From: Chitinophaga sp. LS1
Lineage (GTDB): Bacteria; Bacteroidota; Bacteroidia; Chitinophagales; Chitinophagaceae
Direction: 5' to 3'
Length of the DNA: 64,000 nucleotides
Assembly (NCBI RefSeq): GCF_034274695.1
Contig: NZ_CP128362.1
Location: 4,156,501-4,220,500, forward strand
Part shown: piece by piece, positions 27,198 through 35,344 of the stretch
Position numbering within the stretch: the stretch's first letter is position 1
Layout: each line of letters opens with the position of its first letter
Translations under genes and position numbers: made by a program
The notes under the pieces: model-generated
Seen by the model: only the letters and a program-made list of their open reading frames with translations
Told to the model about the DNA's origin: nothing
Database searches by the model: none

Positions 27198-28157
27198 ATG
27201 CAAAGAAAATTGTCAACCCGTTTTCGGGCAATCATTTTCATGCTTTCATTGGCGATGGTGGCAGTGCTCTATTTTCCTATCTGGAAAATAGAGCTGGCCG
27301 CTCCCCAATACCCGGAAGGCCTGACGTTGAAAATTGCTGCTAACGGATTACGCGGGGATGTGGATATCGTGAATGGATTGAACCATTACATTGGTATGCA
27401 AACATTGCACACCGAAGATTTTATAGAGTTTAAGATCTTACCTTTTATACTGGGGGGATTGGCTGTGCTTGGGTTTGTTGTATGTGCACTGAATAACAGA
27501 AAGGTATATTATGGGTGGGTGGTATTGTTCCTGCTGGTAGCGGTTGTTGCGATGGTTGATTTTTACAGATGGGAATATAACTATGGTCATCACCTGAATC
27601 CCGAAGCGCCAATCAGGGTACCGGGCATGGCATATCAGCCACCATTACTGGGTTATAAACAGTTGTTGAATTTCGGGGCGTATTCTATACCCGATGTAGG
27701 TGGATGGATCTTTATTGGAGTAGGAGCGTTGTTGGTGTTGCTCTCATTTAAATTTAAGAAAGGTTTTTTTGTAGTGGCAGGGTTGACGTTGGGATTACAG
27801 AGTTGTAGTTCAGGTCCTGCACCTATCAGGTATGGACAGGATGCTTGTGACTTCTGTAAAATGGGCTTTACAGACAAGCGTTTTGGTGCAGAGATCGTAA
27901 CAAAGAAGGGGAAGGTTTTTAAGTATGACGATGTGCATTGTTTGCTGGCGGCATTAAAAGCTGGCGGACAGGAAGTAGGCGGGATCTGGTTTCTGGACTT
28001 TACTGATGGACAATGGATCAAAGCGGAAGATAGCAGGTTATTGCACAATACTGCATTTCATTCTCCAATGGGTAGTGACATTGCTGCGTTTGCAGACAGT
28101 GTGCATATGAAAGAATTTAACGGAGAATCACTCACATGGAAAGGGCTATATCGGTAA
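27198..28157 (+). CDS. nosL: Membrane protein fused to NosL copper chaperone domain
   Basis: The product has 319 residues. Residues 1-190 have four hydrophobic spans (about 10-28, 77-96, 106-122, 168-188) of a membrane protein often found in clade II nos operons. From about 187 the sequence reads KKGFFVVAGLTLGLQSC, a complete lipoprotein signal with Cys203, followed by NosL itself with the copper-binding CDFCKM at 217-222. NosL supplies copper to NosZ. The frame is continuous, so either a two-domain protein is made or translation also begins internally at a TTG/GTG near 27730-27740. The gene starts 10 bases after nosZ and overlaps nosD by 22 bases. Confidence 0.85.
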   Translation: MQRKLSTRFRAIIFMLSLAMVAVLYFPIWKIELAAPQYPEGLTLKIAANGLRGDVDIVNGLNHYIGMQTLHTEDFIEFKILPFILGGLAVLGFVVCALNNRKVYYGWVVLFLLVAVVAMVDFYRWEYNYGHHLNPEAPIRVPGMAYQPPLLGYKQLLNFGAYSIPDVGGWIFIGVGALLVLLSFKFKKGFFVVAGLTLGLQSCSSGPAPIRYGQDACDFCKMGFTDKRFGAEIVTKKGKVFKYDDVHCLLAALKAGGQEVGGIWFLDFTDGQWIKAEDSRLLHNTAFHSPMGSDIAAFADSVHMKEFNGESLTWKGLYR

Positions 28158-29356
28158 TAATTTTATGGCTGTTGTCTTTGCAGGCATGGGCCGGGGTATT
28201 GACGGTGAAAGGGTCTATAAAAGAAACCTTGCAGCGGGCAGTGGCAGGTGATACTGTTGTAGTACCCGCAGGTGTTTACTACGAAAAAGGCCTGGTGATT
28301 GATAAAGCTATTTATCTGAAAGGGATCAACAAGCCGGTTCTGGATGGAGAGAATAAATATGAAGTGATATTGATACTGTCCAGTCATGTGACGGTGGATG
28401 GATTTGTGATCAGGCATTCCGGTTTTTCTGACTGGAAAGATCTGGCAGGAATCAAACTGGGCAATGTGCGGCATGTGACGATTCAAAACAATGTACTGGA
28501 AGAAACGTTCTTTGGCATTTACTGTCAGCAGTCTGATAGCTGCACCATACAAAACAATACATTGCGTTCCAATGCCAGTCAGCGTATTCAATCCGGAAAT
28601 GGTATTCATTGCTGGCACTGTGATGGCATGCAACTGATAGGGAATACGGTCACGCAGCACAGAGATGGTATCTACTTTGAGTTTGTAACGAATTCACTGA
28701 TCAAAGGGAATCATAGTTTTAAAAATGTGCGGTATGGTTTGCACTTTATGTTTTCGCACAATGACCACTATGAGGATAATATTTTTGATCACAACGAGGC
28801 GGGCGTATCTGTGATGTTTTCACATGGTGTGGATATGAAGCGGAATACATTCGCTGGCAATCAGGGTGGTGGTGCGTATGGAATATTGCTGAAAGAGATT
28901 ACAGACAGCAAAATGGAGAAGAGCCACTTTGAAGACAATACGGTTGGGATTTATATGGAAGGTACCACGAGAGTGCAGGTGATGGACAATGTGTTTAAGG
29001 CAAATGGCTGGGCCATGAAGGTGCAGGCAAGTTGTTCTGAGAACAGAATCACCCGCAATAACTTTGTCGGCAACACATTTGATGTAGCGACGAATGGCTC
29101 ACTGGTACTGAACAATTTTGATAATAATTACTGGGACAAATATGAAGGGTATGATCTGAACAGAGATGGAAAAGGAGACGTGCCTTATCACCCGGTGAGT
29201 TTGTATGCAATGGTGGCAGATAAGAACCCGGCTGTGATGATGTTGTTTCACAGTTTCATGGTGAGTTTGCTGGACCGGACGGAAAAAGTAATGCCGGGTA
29301 TCACACCTGTGAACCTGGTGGATCGTGCACCGAGTATGAAACCCCTTTCATTATGA
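28136..29356 (+). CDS. nosD: NosD, periplasmic parallel beta-helix protein for CuZ assembly
   Basis: The product has 406 residues with a signal peptide (about 1-20). It is made of right-handed beta-helix (CASH) repeats visible as recurring N-rich turns such as GIYCQQSDSCTIQNNTL, GIYFEFVTNSLIKGN and GIYMEGTTRVQVMDN. NosD works with the NosFY ABC transporter to mature the copper-sulfide centre of NosZ. It overlaps nosL at its start and nosF by 4 bases at its end (ATGA), indicating coupled translation. The C-terminal 60 residues include a hydrophobic helix (AVMMLFHSFMVSLL) of unclear role. Confidence 0.94.
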   Translation: MERAISVIILWLLSLQAWAGVLTVKGSIKETLQRAVAGDTVVVPAGVYYEKGLVIDKAIYLKGINKPVLDGENKYEVILILSSHVTVDGFVIRHSGFSDWKDLAGIKLGNVRHVTIQNNVLEETFFGIYCQQSDSCTIQNNTLRSNASQRIQSGNGIHCWHCDGMQLIGNTVTQHRDGIYFEFVTNSLIKGNHSFKNVRYGLHFMFSHNDHYEDNIFDHNEAGVSVMFSHGVDMKRNTFAGNQGGGAYGILLKEITDSKMEKSHFEDNTVGIYMEGTTRVQVMDNVFKANGWAMKVQASCSENRITRNNFVGNTFDVATNGSLVLNNFDNNYWDKYEGYDLNRDGKGDVPYHPVSLYAMVADKNPAVMMLFHSFMVSLLDRTEKVMPGITPVNLVDRAPSMKPLSL

Positions 29357-30060
29357 TTCGTTTTACAAATATATACAAACGATTTGGCCGGCTACAGGCA
29401 TTGGATAATATCAATCTCTTTTTTGAAGAAGGAAAGAGTATTGCTTTGATTGGACCAAATGGTAGTGGGAAGACCACTTTGATCAAGGGTCTGTTGGGAA
29501 TGGTGGTGCCTGATAAGGGGGATATCGCTTTTAAAGGAGTTTCCGTATTAGGTAGTTGCGAATACAGGGGCAATATTGGTTATATGCCGCAGATAAGCAG
29601 TTATCCTGAGAATATGACTATTGCACAGGTGATAGAGATGATGAAGGATATCAGGCAGTATACAACGTTGGATGAAGACCTGGTACATGCCTTTAAATTG
29701 CCACAGCTGGCCAATAAGCGCATGCGGACATTATCTGGTGGTACAAGGCAGAAGGTGAGTGCTTGTCTGGCGTTTTTATTCAATCCTGAAGTGTTGGTGC
29801 TGGATGAACCTACTGCGGGATTGGACCCGGTAGCATCAGGGATTTTGCAGGACAAGATCCTGCAGGAGACAAAGAATGGTAAGCTGGTGCTAATCACCTC
29901 ACATATCTTGTCGGAACTGGATGATCTGGTAGATGAGGTGGCGTATCTGCAGGATGGTAAAGTACAGTTTCATAAGCAGGTGGCAGAGTTGCAGGCGGAG
30001 ACAGGGGAGCAAAAGTTAGTACGCGCAATAGCACGTATCATGGAAAATGGAGGACTATAA
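29353..30060 (+). CDS. nosF: NosF, ABC transporter ATP-binding subunit
   Basis: The product has 235 residues. Walker A is GPNGSGKTT (residues 36-44), the signature is LSGGTRQK, Walker B is VLVLDEPTAG, and the switch His lies in ITSHILSE. With NosY it powers a sulfur-related export step in NosZ copper-site assembly. The gene overlaps nosD by 4 bases. Its last 11 codons are the first copy of a 62-bp tandem repeat that now separates it from nosY; in the repeat's last copy the same position reads CTATGA, suggesting that the original stop overlapped the nosY start. Confidence 0.94.
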   Translation: MIRFTNIYKRFGRLQALDNINLFFEEGKSIALIGPNGSGKTTLIKGLLGMVVPDKGDIAFKGVSVLGSCEYRGNIGYMPQISSYPENMTIAQVIEMMKDIRQYTTLDEDLVHAFKLPQLANKRMRTLSGGTRQKVSACLAFLFNPEVLVLDEPTAGLDPVASGILQDKILQETKNGKLVLITSHILSELDDLVDEVAYLQDGKVQFHKQVAELQAETGEQKLVRAIARIMENGGL

Positions 30061-30186
30061 AAAAGGGTAATAAGCACACAGTGCATGTAATAGCACGTGT
30101 CATGGAAAATGGAGGACTATAAAAAAGGGTAATAAGCACACAGTGCATGTAATAGCATGTGTCATGGAAAATGGAGGACTATGAAA
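30027..30186 (+). repeat. 62-bp tandem repeat (2.6 copies) at the nosF/nosY junction
   Basis: Copies begin at 30027, 30089 and 30151, each starting AATAGCA. The first copy codes the NosF tail and ends GGAGGACTATAA. The third gives GGAGGACTATGAAAAAG, which provides the ribosome-binding site and ATG (30181) of nosY. Only a few bases differ between copies, so the duplication looks recent. Confidence 0.9.
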
Positions 30187-30948
30187 AAGATTATTAAATA
30201 CGTATTACTAGACATCTTACGTAACAGGATATTGGTAAGTTATACAGTACTGCTATTGGTCGTGTCAATGTTATTACTCTGTCTTACAGACAACAGCACA
30301 AAAGCGTTACTGAGCTTATTAAATATCGTGCTGATTGTATTACCACTGGTGAGTATTATTTTTTCAACGATCTATTATTATAATGCATCGGCGTTTATAG
30401 AGTTGCTGGTTTGTCAGCCGTTGCGAAGAACGAAGATATTATTAAGTGTCTATACCGGATTGGGGTTGTCATTGCTGATTGCATTTGTAGTAGGAGTGGG
30501 GGTACCGTTAATGATCTTTGACGGGAGTATGACGGCGGTGTTGTTGATATTGGTAGGCATGGCGCTGACAGTGATCTTTTCAGCGCTGGCCATTTTAGGA
30601 TCTGTGATTATGCGTGACAAGGCGAGAGGCATTGGGGTAGCGATATTGGCGTGGTTTTATTTCTCCTTGTTGTATGATGGGTTGGTGCTGTTTCTCTTGT
30701 TTCAGTTCAGCGACTATCCGTTGGAGAAACCGGCAGTCGTGATGGGAGCATTGAACCCGATAGATCTGGGTAGAATCATAGTTTTATTAAGATTGGATAG
30801 TTCTGCGATGATGGGGTATACAGGCGCGGTGTTTGCCTCATTTTTCGGAAGCGTGGGTGGTATGCTCACGGGTTTTACACTCTTGTTATTATGGATGGGG
30901 TGGCCGTTATGCTGCGCGCTGCGGCGATTTAATAGAAAAGACTTGTAA
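30181..30948 (+). CDS. nosY: NosY, ABC transporter permease subunit
   Basis: The product has 255 residues with six predicted spans (for example ILVSYTVLLLVVSMLLLCL, then LSLLIAFVVGVGVPLMIF). The start at 30181 has GGAGG 5 bases upstream; the longer frame from 30157 begins within repeat sequence and is rejected. NosY forms the membrane channel of the NosDFY complex. A 62-bp tandem duplication lies between it and nosF, adding about 120 bases of untranslated sequence. The next gene, ric, begins 20 bases after its stop. Confidence 0.92.
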   Translation: MKKIIKYVLLDILRNRILVSYTVLLLVVSMLLLCLTDNSTKALLSLLNIVLIVLPLVSIIFSTIYYYNASAFIELLVCQPLRRTKILLSVYTGLGLSLLIAFVVGVGVPLMIFDGSMTAVLLILVGMALTVIFSALAILGSVIMRDKARGIGVAILAWFYFSLLYDGLVLFLLFQFSDYPLEKPAVVMGALNPIDLGRIIVLLRLDSSAMMGYTGAVFASFFGSVGGMLTGFTLLLLWMGWPLCCALRRFNRKDL

Positions 30949-30968
30949 TCAAATTTAACAATTTCAAC

Positions 30969-31664
30969 ATGGTAAGAAATAATGTAATCACAGTCGGAGA
31001 AATGGCTGGAAAGGACTATCGCATGGCTGATGTTTTCAGAGGTTTTGGTATCGATTTTTGTTGTGGTGGCGGTCAGACCATTGCGCAGGCTGCAACACAG
31101 GGTGGTATTACAGAAGAAGAGCTGTGGACAGCACTGGAAACGGCAGCGTTAAAGGCGAAACAGCCAGCGAGCGACTTCAGTGTATTAGCACCTCAGTTAC
31201 TGGCAGAACACATTCTGAGTACACACCATAAATATGTGAAAGAAGCATTGCCAGTGATCTGGGAGTTTGCACAGAAGGTAGCAGGACATCATGGGGATAC
31301 GCATCCAGAGCTGATTGATCTGAGAGCTGCTGTGCTGCGTGAAGCAGAAGATCTGCTGGATCATCTGGAAAAAGAAGAACAGATCCTGTTCCCGGCTATC
31401 AAACAAATGGCTGCTGGCGAAACAGGGCTGCCATATGTAAAAGGTGCGGTAGAAAGTATGATGAAAGAACACAGTTCATCAGGAGAATCACTGGAAGAAT
31501 GGCGTAGGTTGACGAATAATTACCAGGTGCCGGAAGGTGCGTGCAATTCATACAGATTCCTCTTTGAGAAATTGCAGGAGTTCGATACAGACTTAAGACA
31601 ACATATTCATTTAGAGAATAACATTTTATTTCCCAAGGCTTTGGCAATGTTGCAGGAAGCTTAA
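30969..31664 (+). CDS. ric: Iron-sulfur cluster repair di-iron protein (Ric/ScdA/YtfE)
   Basis: Repairs Fe-S clusters damaged by nitric oxide or oxidants. The product has 231 residues. The N-terminal DUF542 motif FGIDFCCGGGQT at about 28-39 is followed by a hemerythrin-like four-helix domain with His/Glu di-iron ligands (HILSTHHKYV, HHGDTHPEL, LEKEEQILFPAI, HLENNILFPKA). It follows nosY by 20 bases on the same strand and has a terminator behind it, so it is probably the last gene of the nos operon. The association fits handling of NO and N2O stress. Confidence 0.94.
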   Translation: MVRNNVITVGEMAGKDYRMADVFRGFGIDFCCGGGQTIAQAATQGGITEEELWTALETAALKAKQPASDFSVLAPQLLAEHILSTHHKYVKEALPVIWEFAQKVAGHHGDTHPELIDLRAAVLREAEDLLDHLEKEEQILFPAIKQMAAGETGLPYVKGAVESMMKEHSSSGESLEEWRRLTNNYQVPEGACNSYRFLFEKLQEFDTDLRQHIHLENNILFPKALAMLQEA

Positions 31665-31706
31665 ATGAGCGTTTTTTCGTTAAAGAGCTAAAGAGCTAAT
31701 GAGTGA

Positions 31707-31733
31707 CCGGGGGCTTTCCAGCCTTCGGTTTTT
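31707..31733 (+). terminator. Terminator after ric
   Basis: CCGGGGGCT (31708-31716) pairs with AGCCTTCGG (31720-31728), with G-T or G-G imperfections in the middle, and TTTTT follows at 31729-31733. It lies about 45 bases behind the ric stop and would close the nos-ric operon. Confidence 0.6.
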
Positions 31734-31739
31734 AATTTA

Positions 31740-32041
31740 CATCTTTACCATTCATTTCAATCCCTTTATCCAGGTTACCATCGTAGATACATACCCATTC
31801 CTTTCATTCCATGATCTGCAAAAGGTAACTTTTGGCAATATCACTTCCAGAGAAAGGAGGCCTTACCTCCGGGTTCTGTTTCATGAGAACCTTTGGCTGT
31901 TAGTAACATGATCGGAATATGCCTCTTAAGTGCTTTAGTTTTTAAAGGTTCATTGATGTATGTATTCATAATACGTGGTGGTAAATTATGGGCATAAAGT
32001 AAGCCCATATAGGCAGAATAGTCTATAAAATGTAAGAGAAA
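31740..32041 (-). pseudogene. Degenerate coding remnant, family not recognised
   Basis: Reading the minus strand from about 32041 gives a long plausible protein stretch (FIDYSAYMGLLYAHNLPP, NTYINEPLKTKALKRH, IPIMLLTAKGSHETEP). It breaks at about 31870 and continues in another frame (EVRPPFSGSDIAKSYLLQIM), then again (KEWVCIYDGNLDKGIEMNG). No start codon precedes it, because plsC ends at 32062. I interpret it as the 3' end of a broken gene. This is the only content of the 330-base gap after the ric terminator. Confidence 0.35.
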
Positions 32042-32061
32042 TTGGTGAAAAATTGTAGACT

Positions 32062-32802
32062 TTAGTATTGATTTTCAATACTTTTCCTAACAGCGTCTTC
32101 TGCTTCCTGCAAAACTACCTCTGCAGAGCGACCTGCAGGTTCGATAGGAGTGAGTACGGACCAACTCATTTTTTCGAATGTGCCCAGTGGGAAATTTCCA
32201 TACCTGAAAAACTTCCAGCTACCATTAATGGCGACAGGAACGATGAGTGCCTGAGGAACTTTTTTAAGCAGGATGCTGACGCCCCCGGTCATGAAAGGCT
32301 TCATTTCGCCCTTCCGGCTACGGGTACCTTCGGGGAAGATAACGGCAGACCAGTTCTTTTCCTGCATACGGGTACCTAGCTTGAGCAGTTCACCCATAGA
32401 TTGCTTTTTGTCTTTGCGGTCGATGTTGGCCGCACCACCATATTTAAGGTTAAAACTGATGCTTGGGATGCCACTGGCCAGTTCAATTTTGGAAACGAAC
32501 TTGGCGTGGTACTTCCGGAGGTGCCAGATCAGTGGTGGAATATCGTACATGCTCTGGTGGTTCGCCACGAAAATAATAGGACGGTCGTTGGGCAAGGTCT
32601 GGTGATTGACAAAGCGGGCACGACAGCCCAGGATCATATAGGTACTGGATAGCAATCCGTTCAGAATATCAACAGAGGTCTTATGGGCTTTGTAGCCTCC
32701 TAATTTGAGACAGAGCCACTGGATGGGGTGGAAAATCAGCAGAAATCCACCAAAGAATAAATAATGGATGGGGGATAAGATATATCCGGGCAGTTTCTTC
32801 AT
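32062..32802 (-). CDS. plsC: 1-acyl-sn-glycerol-3-phosphate acyltransferase (PlsC family)
   Basis: Adds the second acyl chain in phosphatidic acid synthesis, or acylates a related lipid. The product has 246 residues. The catalytic HX4D box is NHQSMYD at about 81-87, and the substrate-binding FPEGTRSR lies at about 159-166. A hydrophobic N-terminus (about 10-30) anchors it to the inner membrane. It stands alone. Unusually, a TGAT-N4-ATCA palindrome and a perfect TAnnTTTG element lie just upstream, with the same 30-bp spacing as at the nos operon, so expression may follow oxygen or NO status. Which acyl acceptor it uses cannot be told. Confidence 0.9.
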   Translation of the reverse strand: MKKLPGYILSPIHYLFFGGFLLIFHPIQWLCLKLGGYKAHKTSVDILNGLLSSTYMILGCRARFVNHQTLPNDRPIIFVANHQSMYDIPPLIWHLRKYHAKFVSKIELASGIPSISFNLKYGGAANIDRKDKKQSMGELLKLGTRMQEKNWSAVIFPEGTRSRKGEMKPFMTGGVSILLKKVPQALIVPVAINGSWKFFRYGNFPLGTFEKMSWSVLTPIEPAGRSAEVVLQEAEDAVRKSIENQY

Positions 32803-32833
32803 TATATCAATACTTTTTTCAATAATCCGGGGA

Positions 32834-32876
32834 CAAATTTAGGGAGAATAAGGCTAATTGCGTCTGATAATGATCA
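32834..32876 (-). promoter_or_regulatory. Crp/Fnr box and promoter of plsC
   Basis: TGAT-AATG-ATCA occupies 32865-32876. On the minus strand TAAATTTG (32841-32834) is a full match to TAnnTTTG, and its TA lies exactly 30 bp from the palindrome centre. The plsC ATG is at 32802, 32 bases downstream of the element. Confidence 0.6.
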
Positions 32877-33063
32877 GAGATGCATTTAGATTTTTATATG
32901 TTTACCTATATTACCTATGCTTACCCAGTACGAATTGGAAGGCAATGTACAATATGCAGCGTACTTTAACAAGGATAGCAAAATTCATGCTATGCTCCGC
33001 TCGATTTAAAAGGAATAAATGAAGCGGGTATCCAAAAGATCTTATGGGCGGGCGAAAGTTTTT

Positions 33064-33603
33064 TTATACCTCTATAAATGTAGGTGTGTGTTTTGTATGT
33101 TGGAGAAAGTCATTGAGTATCCATTCCCTGCTTATTTTCATATAGCCTTTGGGTGTACCATCGCTGCAACCGTACCATTCTTCATTGAGTACGTCTTTGT
33201 CTATCAGTACCTGTACCTTATTTTCCTTGTCCAGCAGGGTGCCGAAAATGGTGGCGCCGCCTACCGGTGTGCCTAAGAGATTGTTCAATAATTCTACAGA
33301 AGCAAATGATACGCGGGGAATACCTACGGCGCTGCTGAAATCTTTGGTCACGAAAGGCTTGTCTGCTGTTGTGACAAAAAGATAGAAGTTCGTTTGCTGG
33401 CGGTTGCAGAGGAAGAGTGTCTTTACAATCTGCACATTGAGTTTTTCATTGATCAGTATACAGTCTTCCATGGTGATGGCTTCGTCTGTATCAACGCGTT
33501 CAAAAGGTACCTGCAGGTGTTGTAAGGTAGTATACACCAGTTCCTGTAGGGGTGTTTTGAATGCGGCCGGTGGGGCGGTCTGTATTTCGCTGATATAGAA
33601 CAT
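33064..33603 (-). CDS. YbaK/ProX-type aminoacyl-tRNA deacylase
   Basis: The product has 179 residues and belongs to the YbaK/prolyl-tRNA-editing family, which hydrolyses mischarged tRNA such as Ala-tRNA(Pro) or Cys-tRNA(Pro). Visible features are the N-terminal LQHLQVPFERVDTDE, the substrate-binding lysine stretch VQIVKTLFLCNRQ, and GGATIFGTLLDKENKVQVLI with the conserved Gly turn. Length fits a free-standing ProX/PrdX-type enzyme. It has no operon partner on the left and is separated from the following genes by 31 bases, so it may share their transcript. Confidence 0.85.
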   Translation of the reverse strand: MFYISEIQTAPPAAFKTPLQELVYTTLQHLQVPFERVDTDEAITMEDCILINEKLNVQIVKTLFLCNRQQTNFYLFVTTADKPFVTKDFSSAVGIPRVSFASVELLNNLLGTPVGGATIFGTLLDKENKVQVLIDKDVLNEEWYGCSDGTPKGYMKISREWILNDFLQHTKHTPTFIEV

Positions 33604-33634
33604 TGATGACTTTGTATTGATGGATCTGTCGGTT

Positions 33635-34024
33635 TTATTTATTCCATTTGATCAACGTATCCTTCGGCACATCGTATTCATACAACTGTCGGTTCACGGT
33701 ATCAATATACACCCACTGTGCCGAAACGAACCTCGCCCCGCCTGCATCTACCACATCTTTCCCAATATTACAAATGTAATAGGTAGTCGTCTTGTTCGTC
33801 ACCATCCGATCCCATATCCAGGACACACTATCTTTCCCAATGGATTTTAACAGTGCATTGTCAGAATGCTGTACATACCTTTCTACCAGCGCATCTTTCC
33901 ACGGAAGGGTATCAGTGGCAACCGAAGGCGCCACAACTGCCGTAGAATCTGAACCATTAGCACCAGGCGCCGGGTCACAACCTGCAAAACCCATAGCTAC
34001 TACCAGGATGTAGAAATATTTCAT
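33635..34024 (-). CDS. Hypothetical lipoprotein
   Basis: The product has 129 residues. A lipoprotein signal MKYFYILVVAMGFAGC gives lipid Cys16, followed by a low-complexity linker rich in Ala, Ser and Thr. The rest (DSVSWIWDRMVTNKTTTYYI, GKDVVDAGGARFVSAQWVYI) is a compact domain I do not recognise. Its ATG overlaps the stop of the preceding gene by 4 bases (minus strand), so the two are co-translated and probably functionally linked. Confidence 0.75.
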   Translation of the reverse strand: MKYFYILVVAMGFAGCDPAPGANGSDSTAVVAPSVATDTLPWKDALVERYVQHSDNALLKSIGKDSVSWIWDRMVTNKTTTYYICNIGKDVVDAGGARFVSAQWVYIDTVNRQLYEYDVPKDTLIKWNK

Positions 34025-34596
34025 TGTATAGTTTGATTAATCTGATCCATTTTAACAATATCCTCGGCTAACTGAAACATCACTTTACAACTTTCATAGT
34101 TAAAAGGATACACCCCATAGATCAGGCATTTATGATCCTTTACCTCTACATTCAGGTCCTGAACACTCATGATCTTATTAAAAAACTCAATACCGATCGT
34201 TTGTTCTATCGTACCAGCGTCAGCAGCTTCAAGTATGTATTTGTGATTAAATGCCGGTACTGCCTTTACCTTGACAGAATTGGGGAGGTATAAATTGAGG
34301 AATTTATCATTTTCTGTGTTGGCTGTGATTTTAAACTCAGGCAGTAAGTGCATCAGGTCTATGCAGACGCCTGCATACCTGGATTTATCCTTTATGGCCG
34401 TGTTCCGATATTTTACAAAACTTACTTGTTGTAAAGAATTAGCGAGTTTCCAGGCGTAAGTAATTTTGAAATTATCACCGTTGCGGAAAGAAGAGAAATG
34501 AGCCAGATTGATTTCCTTCGATGACTCTTTCGTCATTGGGTAATCTTTCTTTAATTCGGCGAGTATTTCTTTTTCCAGCTTTGCTTCTTCAGCCAT
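34021..34596 (-). CDS. Hypothetical cytoplasmic protein
   Basis: The product has 191 residues without signal peptide or membrane span. The N-terminus is a charged helix (EEAKLEKEILAELKKDYP), and the remainder is predicted mixed alpha/beta with no motif I can assign. It is translationally coupled to the lipoprotein gene downstream (4-base overlap). I see no hint of function beyond that pairing. Confidence 0.7.
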   Translation of the reverse strand: MAEEAKLEKEILAELKKDYPMTKESSKEINLAHFSSFRNGDNFKITYAWKLANSLQQVSFVKYRNTAIKDKSRYAGVCIDLMHLLPEFKITANTENDKFLNLYLPNSVKVKAVPAFNHKYILEAADAGTIEQTIGIEFFNKIMSVQDLNVEVKDHKCLIYGVYPFNYESCKVMFQLAEDIVKMDQINQTIQ

Positions 34597-34932
34597 GTTG
34601 AGTTTTTAGTTGTTTAACCAGGTCAAATGCATAGGTAAATGGAACTTTCTAATCTTTCGATCTATATAGATGCTGAAGAATTGAAATATGGTTTCCAGAT
34701 AATGTTGTGGTCTGCACCTGCATTTTCATAGTATAGATTCAGTTACAAATATAATAACTCTTACAGATTAGTGCAATTGGGGAGGTGTTTTTATTGATAA
34801 TCAATAATTTATATTGATAAAGGCCCGCTTTTTAAGGACTGAGCGCTGATAATTACTGCTAATAATTCTGTATTATTTAATTGGCTGGGGAGTATATTTT
34901 TATAGGAAACCCAAACCTATAAAGCCGCATTT
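34597..34932. other. Non-coding gap
   Basis: The 336 bases are AT-rich. I see no convincing gene; a 30-codon plus-strand frame at about 34639 lacks support. No hairpin with a T run and no TAnnTTTG element stand out. Confidence 0.5.
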
Positions 34933-35302
34933 ATGAAGTTCAAACTTTACTTTTTGTTCCTTTTATTGCCCTGTATTGTTACTGATGTATGCGCACAGTA
35001 TGTAGATCTGACCTTTACCGTTAAGAACACAAGCAGTGATGGCGATGGCTCCACAGCTGTAATTGGCCAGACACTAACATATACAATTACAATGAAAAAT
35101 CTCTCTACTACTACCAGCATTACTGGCGTCCGGCTAATCGCCGACATTCCTTACGGAACGAATTATAAACCTGGCACCACAAAGCAAGGTGCCGCAGTGC
35201 TGGCAGATGTAATTGGAAACTGACTTGCCAAAAGGTATATATATTGTAGAAGTACTGGCAGGTAATAAGCGCATTTACAAGCAGAAACTGGAAAAGTTAT
35301 AG
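34933..35302 (+). pseudogene. DUF11-type surface protein collapsed by internal deletion
   Basis: From 34933 a signal peptide (MKFKLYFLFLLLPCIVTDVC) leads into a DUF11-like repeat start (TLTYTITMKNLSTTTSITGV, DIPYGTNYK), which stops at 35221. In another frame, from about 35214 to the TAG at 35300-35302, runs the final strand of a type IX sorting domain (DLPKGIYIVEVLAGNKRIYK). The first and last parts of a large DUF11 adhesin-like gene have been joined out of frame, with everything between lost. This mirrors the SDR remnant at 3245. Confidence 0.7.
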
Positions 35303-35344
35303 GTTGGCTGCATATTACCGAATCGTAGGTTCTTGTTAGCAATC

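Noticed and set aside
31699..31911. 70-codon plus-strand gene after ric
   Set aside because: It overlaps the ric terminator and reads as low-quality sequence; the minus strand gives a more protein-like remnant.
32917..33009. 30-codon plus-strand frame (MLTQYELEGNVQYAAYF) downstream of the Fnr-like box at 32865
   Set aside because: Too short, no homology I recognise, and the nearest -7-like element in that direction is at 27 bp, not 30.
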